This document shows positions 6,686 through 10,024 of a stretch of DNA of 10,024 bases, one piece after another; position 1 is the first letter of the stretch, and every line of letters starts with the position of its first letter. Position numbers and translations under genes: made by a program. The notes below the pieces were generated by a model, which saw nothing but the letters and a program-made list of their open reading frames with translations, had not been told where the DNA came from and ran no database searches. The stretch comes from an uncultured Loktanella sp. (GTDB lineage Bacteria > Pseudomonadota > Alphaproteobacteria > Rhodobacterales > Rhodobacteraceae), in NCBI GenBank assembly GCA_913061335.1, contig CAJXTP010000095.1, positions 1 to 10,024 on the forward strand, given 5' to 3'.

Positions 6686-7386
6686 CAGCGTCCCTCCCGT
6701 TCAGTACGTGATAGGCTGTGGATCGTGACGCTGACAATCATGCTTAACCCGATCAATACAAACCCCAGACCAAGCGCCAACGCAAAGTCACCCTTGCCTG
6801 TTTCCAACGCTATTGCAGTGGTTAATACGCGGGTGACGTTGTCGATGTTGCCCCCCACGATCATGATCGCGCCGACCTCGCCAATGGCCCGTCCAAAACC
6901 AGCCAATGCGGCAGTTAGCAAGTTGCGCCGCCCATCCCAAATCAATGTTTTGATCCGCTGCCATTTGGTTGTATTCAAGGAAATCAAAAGATCGTGGTAT
7001 TCGGCCCACAGCTCTCTTATGGCTTGGTGCGCAATCGATGCGATCAGCGGTGTGATGATGATAACTTGGGCAATGATCATCGCGGTGGGGGTGAACAGCA
7101 AACCAAGCACGCCGAACGGGCCTGACCGCGACAGTAGTAAGTAAACGACCAGTCCAACGACGACGGGCGGCAACCCCATTAGCGCATTGATCCCAGCGAT
7201 AACAAACCGACGATACCGAAACCGCTGCACCGCCAAATATGCGCCAAGAGGTACGGCAATAATGCAAGAAATGAACAGCGCAGTCAGCGTGACACGCAGT
7301 GATCGCAGGCTGATATCGATCAGCTCTGCGTCAAGGCTGACAACCAACCAAAAGGCAGCCGAGAGCCCTTGTAAAATGTCATTCAT
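6682..7386 (-). CDS. tupB: Tungstate ABC transporter, permease
   Basis: Inner-membrane channel subunit, 234 aa, expected to work as a dimer with two TupC. Hydrophobic segments lie near residues 34-53, 61-85, 95-119, 158-180 and 200-222. The cytoplasmic coupling (EAA-like) loop is AALAGFGRAIGEVGA (159-173), with the family's following IMIVGGNIDNVTRVLTTAI. The opening MNDILQGLSAAFWLVVS is typical of TupB. The frame stays open upstream to a TTG at 7440, but the ATG at 7386 is preferred because family similarity starts there. A purine-rich AAAGGAAC lies somewhat far (about 13 bases) upstream. It is the first gene of a tupB-tupC-tupA operon and divergent from luxR. Confidence 0.94.
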   Translation of the reverse strand: MNDILQGLSAAFWLVVSLDAELIDISLRSLRVTLTALFISCIIAVPLGAYLAVQRFRYRRFVIAGINALMGLPPVVVGLVVYLLLSRSGPFGVLGLLFTPTAMIIAQVIIITPLIASIAHQAIRELWAEYHDLLISLNTTKWQRIKTLIWDGRRNLLTAALAGFGRAIGEVGAIMIVGGNIDNVTRVLTTAIALETGKGDFALALGLGFVLIGLSMIVSVTIHSLSRTEREGRW

Positions 7387-7471
7387 CGGGTTGGCCTGTT
7401 CCTTTGCGCGCGCTGCATATTGTCTGCGTAAAACCGGCAAAGAACAAGCGTTCAGCGCAAAGGCTTTGTCA

Positions 7472-7500
7472 TTGAACTAGGAATGCTGTTAGCCTGTATT
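7472..7500 (+). promoter_or_regulatory. Candidate sigma-70 promoter for the luxR-type gene
   Basis: TTGAAC (7472-7477) and TGTATT (7495-7500) are separated by 17 bases; each matches the consensus at four of six positions. Transcription would start near 7507, downstream of the ATG at 7483 but upstream of the ATG at 7555, which supports the later start codon. Confidence 0.4.
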
Positions 7501-7554
7501 TTTACGGTGCAATTATGGGATCGGGGCTTGCCAGATTTGGCACACGAGGGATTT

Positions 7555-8310
7555 ATGACACAACACACAGCGCATCTGGCTGCACTAACAAGTGCAGCGA
7601 CCGTAGAGGAGCTTTGGCACCTTCACACGGATTATATGGCGACCTTTGGCTTTGACCGGCTGATCTATGGTTATACCCGCCATAAAACCACGACATCGCT
7701 GGGTGATCCGCAGGATTGGGTTTTACTGACCAACCACGATCCGGCCTATATTAAGGTGTTTTTGGGCGAAGGCATGCTACAAAATGCGCCTATGGTGCAG
7801 TGGGCGCTGGCAAACGACGGTGCCTGCAGCTGGCGGTGGTTGCAGGATATGGAGCTGTCCGAAAATCTATCTGCACGCGAACAGCAGGTGGTCGATTTTA
7901 ACCGCAAGATGATGGTGACCGCTGGGTATACGATCAGCTTTAAATCGGTATCCGTGCGGACTAAGGCCGCGATTGCACTGACGGCCAAACCGGGGATCAA
8001 TCAAGACCAAGTTGAACAAATTTGGGCAAATCACAGCGACGCGCTTATTGTGGCAAACAACGTGATGCACCTCAAATTGTTGACCCTGCCAAACTCCGGC
8101 TTGCGCCGCTTGACGAAACGGCAAAATGAAGTGCTGCAATGGGTTGGCGACGGGAAAACCACCCAAGACATTGCTGTGATATTGGATTTGACCTCGGCAA
8201 CGGTTGAAAAGCACCTGCGATTGGCGCGTGAAGCCCTAGATGTAGAGACGACAGCCCAAGCAGTGATGAAAGCGGCATTCTACAACCAGATGTTCATTGT
8301 TGATATTTAG
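7555..8310 (+). CDS. LuxR-family transcriptional regulator with autoinducer-binding-like domain
   Basis: DNA-binding regulator of the quorum-sensing type, 251 aa. Residues about 15-165 resemble the ligand-binding domain (a GFDRLIYGYTRH strand, then HDPAYIKVF and NAPMVQWA). Residues 185-245 form a LuxR-type helix-turn-helix: LTKRQNEVLQWVGDGKTTQ followed by DIAVILDLTSATVEKHLRLA. In the ligand domain the TraR/LuxR contact residues look changed: Trp57 aligns with Tyr65, Tyr61 with Phe69, and the Asp of the Asp-Pro pair with Ala78 (only Pro79 is kept). A usual acyl-homoserine lactone may therefore not be its ligand. No luxI gene is in the window. The ATG at 7555 has GAGGGA just upstream; the in-frame ATG at 7483 would add 24 residues but has a poorly spaced RBS and lies inside the likely promoter. 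It is divergent from the tup operon. Confidence 0.9.
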   Translation: MTQHTAHLAALTSAATVEELWHLHTDYMATFGFDRLIYGYTRHKTTTSLGDPQDWVLLTNHDPAYIKVFLGEGMLQNAPMVQWALANDGACSWRWLQDMELSENLSAREQQVVDFNRKMMVTAGYTISFKSVSVRTKAAIALTAKPGINQDQVEQIWANHSDALIVANNVMHLKLLTLPNSGLRRLTKRQNEVLQWVGDGKTTQDIAVILDLTSATVEKHLRLAREALDVETTAQAVMKAAFYNQMFIVDI

Positions 8311-8421
8311 GAAATAAAATACTGAAAACGCATAAAAGTATGGAATACCCGACTTTTGCAAAATGCATATCAATGTCACCGTTAACATGTTCCGTGAGTG
8401 GTGGCCTAAGGCCCGGGAATA

Positions 8422-8462
8422 GCGGGTTGGATCCCTGACAATTATCAGGTTAGCCAATCCGC
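8422..8462. terminator. Two-part hairpin between convergent genes
   Basis: Outer stem GCGGGTTGG (8422-8430) pairs with CCAATCCGC (8454-8462), nine pairs with one G-T wobble. Inside, ATC faces TTAG as an internal loop, then CCTGA pairs with TCAGG (8434-8449) around CAATTA. It lies between the stops of luxR (8310) and the minus-strand repeat-protein gene (8534), where a bidirectional terminator would be expected. No T-run follows on either strand, so another RNA or DNA role is possible. Confidence 0.4.
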
Positions 8463-8533
8463 GGCACGGCGGCATCGTAACCCTTTCTGTTCTATCCCAA
8501 GACAAATACGATGCCACCGTTGCCGAAGCTTTG

Positions 8534-9871
8534 CTAAATCAATTCATCGGGCACATAGTCTGCGTATAGCTCTGGCAGGGCCGCATAGGTGTCATATGTT
8601 GTCACAACGGGGTTGATCCCATCGACATCATATTCCGTCACGCGGAACAGCCAATCACTGCTGTTATCGCCGTCAACTTGGAGCCGCCAATCGCGATGGC
8701 CGTCCTCAGCTTGAAATGCAAAAATGATCTGATCGCCACTGTCCATAACCGTTTCAAACAGTGAACGCGTGCCATTCGCGTTATTGGTGATTGTTCTGGT
8801 TTCCCATGCAAATGCGTCGCCGACATCCGCCGATGATATTGCCGTGCGGACACCACTTTCGGCAAAGGATTCTGTGCGCTCGACGCCATTATCAAAGACA
8901 GTCACACGTTCAGATATCGCGCCTGTAGCATCAAAGTTGGTGGTACTACTGAGCCAATTTTTCACGTCCAACGTATCTTGAGTATCAATAGATACTCGTT
9001 GTCCATCCGCCCATTGCTCACCCCTTACAAGCCCGTTGTCATAAGTCGTGGTTTTCGTGTAGCGCAGACCAGCCGCATCGTAAGTTGTGACAATCTCGGT
9101 CCACCCTTTGACGTCAAGCGTGTCTTCGAAATTAGATTGGGTCCGTGTACCATTTCCCCAATATTCAGACCGTTTTATGCCATTATCATATCCTGTTATT
9201 TTTGATGAAACGGTTCCATCAGGGGCAAAAAACGTTGTGTTATAAAGCCAGCTTTTTACGTCAAGATCGTCATGTTGGTGAATCTTCGTTCGCACCGTAT
9301 TTTCATAGTGTGTTTCGCGTATAATTCCGTCGTCAAATATATATGCGAGCATGTCTCGCTGGCCGCTCTGATCAAAGCTTACTGCCTTTGTCTCCCAATT
9401 CACTATGTCCAAATTATCGGTATAGCGTTTGGACGTGATAGCACCGGCCGTATAAAATGCGACGACCAAAATTTCGTTATCAAGGAGCGTGGCTCGGTAG
9501 TTAATATTACCGTTGTCCTCATATTGGACTGACATTGATGACCAATTTTGCGTGTCTTGATCATCGTTTGACATGACACGATCGACCATGCCGTTTGGAT
9601 AGAAAGACTCGGTGGCATTAACACCGTTATCATAAAGCGTTCCGCGGCTTGTCCAATTGAAAACGCCACCGACATTGGGGGTACCCACATCGGCGCCCAC
9701 GTCCACGGTCTGTATCGACGAAAGCGTTCCAAATTCATAGAAACTGATTGACGATACGCCATTGTCATAGACGTAACTTACAAATTCGATAACGTCGTAA
9801 TAGTCATAGCTAGAAGTTTTTTGGTCCCAGCTGAATTGGTTTTCGGTGTCGTAAACTGTTGTAATTGGCAT
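8534..9871 (-). CDS. Tandem-repeat protein with W/YDNG repeats, probably exported or surface-associated
   Basis: The 445-aa, acidic, cysteine-free product consists almost wholly of tandem repeats. Tryptophans at 15, 73, 110, 159, 208, 257, 306, 356 and 407 mark the units; five successive steps are 49, 49, 49, 49 and 50 residues. The core pattern is W-x6-YD-x2-G-x8-YDNG-x2-R-x-E, then a Gly/Arg turn and a D-x-LDVK-W link to the next unit. Unit 1 is longer (58) and unit 2 lacks about 12 residues. The short beta-strand-and-turn look recalls YD-type repeats and repeat blocks of large alphaproteobacterial adhesins or RTX-like proteins, but no GGxGxD calcium repeats are present. There is no N-terminal signal peptide, so any export would have to be by a C-terminal signal (tail ELYADYVPDELI). 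GAGGG precedes the ATG at about ten bases. Function unknown. Confidence 0.82.
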   Translation of the reverse strand: MPITTVYDTENQFSWDQKTSSYDYYDVIEFVSYVYDNGVSSISFYEFGTLSSIQTVDVGADVGTPNVGGVFNWTSRGTLYDNGVNATESFYPNGMVDRVMSNDDQDTQNWSSMSVQYEDNGNINYRATLLDNEILVVAFYTAGAITSKRYTDNLDIVNWETKAVSFDQSGQRDMLAYIFDDGIIRETHYENTVRTKIHQHDDLDVKSWLYNTTFFAPDGTVSSKITGYDNGIKRSEYWGNGTRTQSNFEDTLDVKGWTEIVTTYDAAGLRYTKTTTYDNGLVRGEQWADGQRVSIDTQDTLDVKNWLSSTTNFDATGAISERVTVFDNGVERTESFAESGVRTAISSADVGDAFAWETRTITNNANGTRSLFETVMDSGDQIIFAFQAEDGHRDWRLQVDGDNSSDWLFRVTEYDVDGINPVVTTYDTYAALPELYADYVPDELI

Positions 9872-9973
9872 CTCAAAATCACCCTCGTTAAATCAACTTA
9901 AGAGTGTGATGAATCCGAACTGTGGCGCTAAGTCGTTAAGATTTTGTTTCATTTACGGTGAGTTGACGGCAAG

Positions 9974-10005
9974 AAAAAGGCCCGCCTGATTGCTCAGACG
10001 GGCCC
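9974..10005 (-). terminator. Rho-independent terminator of a minus-strand gene beyond the right edge
   Basis: GGCCCG (9979-9984) pairs with CGGGCC (9999-10004), followed by a c/a mismatch and CTGA/TCAG around a TTGC loop. On the minus strand the hairpin is followed by TTTTT (9978-9974), a classical intrinsic terminator. It should end transcription entering from the right, insulating the repeat-protein gene, whose own promoter must then lie in 9872-9970. Only AAATT follows on the plus strand, so plus-strand activity is unlikely. TAA triplets on the minus strand at 10022-10020 and 10017-10015 are candidate stops of that gene. Confidence 0.8.
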
Positions 10006-10024
10006 AAATTCGATTTAGATTAAC

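Noticed and set aside
7387..7440. N-terminal extension of TupB starting at 7440
   Set aside because: It would need a TTG start without a ribosome-binding site; family similarity begins at the ATG at 7386.
7483..7554. N-terminal extension of the LuxR protein from the ATG at 7483
   Set aside because: The TAGGA ahead of it is too close to the ATG, and the likely promoter covers it. GAGGGA favours the ATG at 7555.
8236..8517. 93-aa minus-strand open frame
   Set aside because: It overlaps the end of luxR, lacks an RBS and reads through the hairpin; no family is recognisable.
8534..9871. RTX toxin or Rhs toxin identity for the repeat protein
   Set aside because: No GGxGxD nonapeptides, no Rhs core motif and no toxin domain are visible; only the general repeat look is similar.
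1..10024. CRISPR arrays, tRNA or rRNA genes, phage integrase or attachment sites
   Set aside because: No regularly spaced repeats, cloverleaf-like sequences or integrase motifs were seen on either strand; the only mobile gene is the IS30 transposase.

Overview
The window reads as a chromosomal segment of an alphaproteobacterium, most likely a marine Rhodobacterales (Roseobacter-group) bacterium of moderate GC content. That placement is inference from gene style: a tungstate ABC transporter, a LuxR-type regulator with an autoinducer-binding-like domain, an IS30-family insertion sequence and a repeat-rich acidic protein. No rRNA or other taxonomic marker is present.

Layout, left to right. Positions 1-69 carry the last codons of a plus-strand gene, probably a PLP-dependent Cys/Met-metabolism enzyme. 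It meets, tail to tail, an unrecognised small minus-strand gene (66-485). A gap with a 12-bp palindrome follows, then gnd (6-phosphogluconate dehydrogenase, minus strand, 729-2123). Divergent from gnd is a two-gene plus-strand operon: a fumarylacetoacetate-hydrolase-family enzyme (2246-2944) and a type II 3-hydroxyacyl-CoA dehydrogenase-like SDR (2983-3747). Directly behind the SDR stop codon lies a decayed end of an IS30-type element (about 3755-3890). An apparently intact IS30-family element (about 3902-4999) is abutted to it in the same orientation.

The second half starts with a tungstate uptake operon on the minus strand, transcribed tupB-tupC-tupA (7386 down to 5196) with 4-bp overlaps between cistrons. 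A divergent luxR-type regulator (7555-8310) shares its upstream region. A 223-bp convergent gap containing a strong two-part hairpin separates luxR from a minus-strand gene (8534-9871). That gene encodes an acidic protein built of tandem repeats of about 49 residues. A Rho-independent terminator near the right edge (9974-10005) belongs to a minus-strand gene beyond the window.

How the genes fit together: the three Tup proteins form one transporter, and the neighbouring LuxR protein is a candidate regulator only by position. The FAH-family and SDR proteins probably serve one carboxylic-acid or acyl-CoA catabolic route whose substrate cannot be read from the sequence. The most unusual items are the IS30/IS30-relic junction, the repeat protein, and the LuxR receptor lacking usual acyl-homoserine-lactone contact residues. 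I found no clear evidence of a wholly new multi-gene system.
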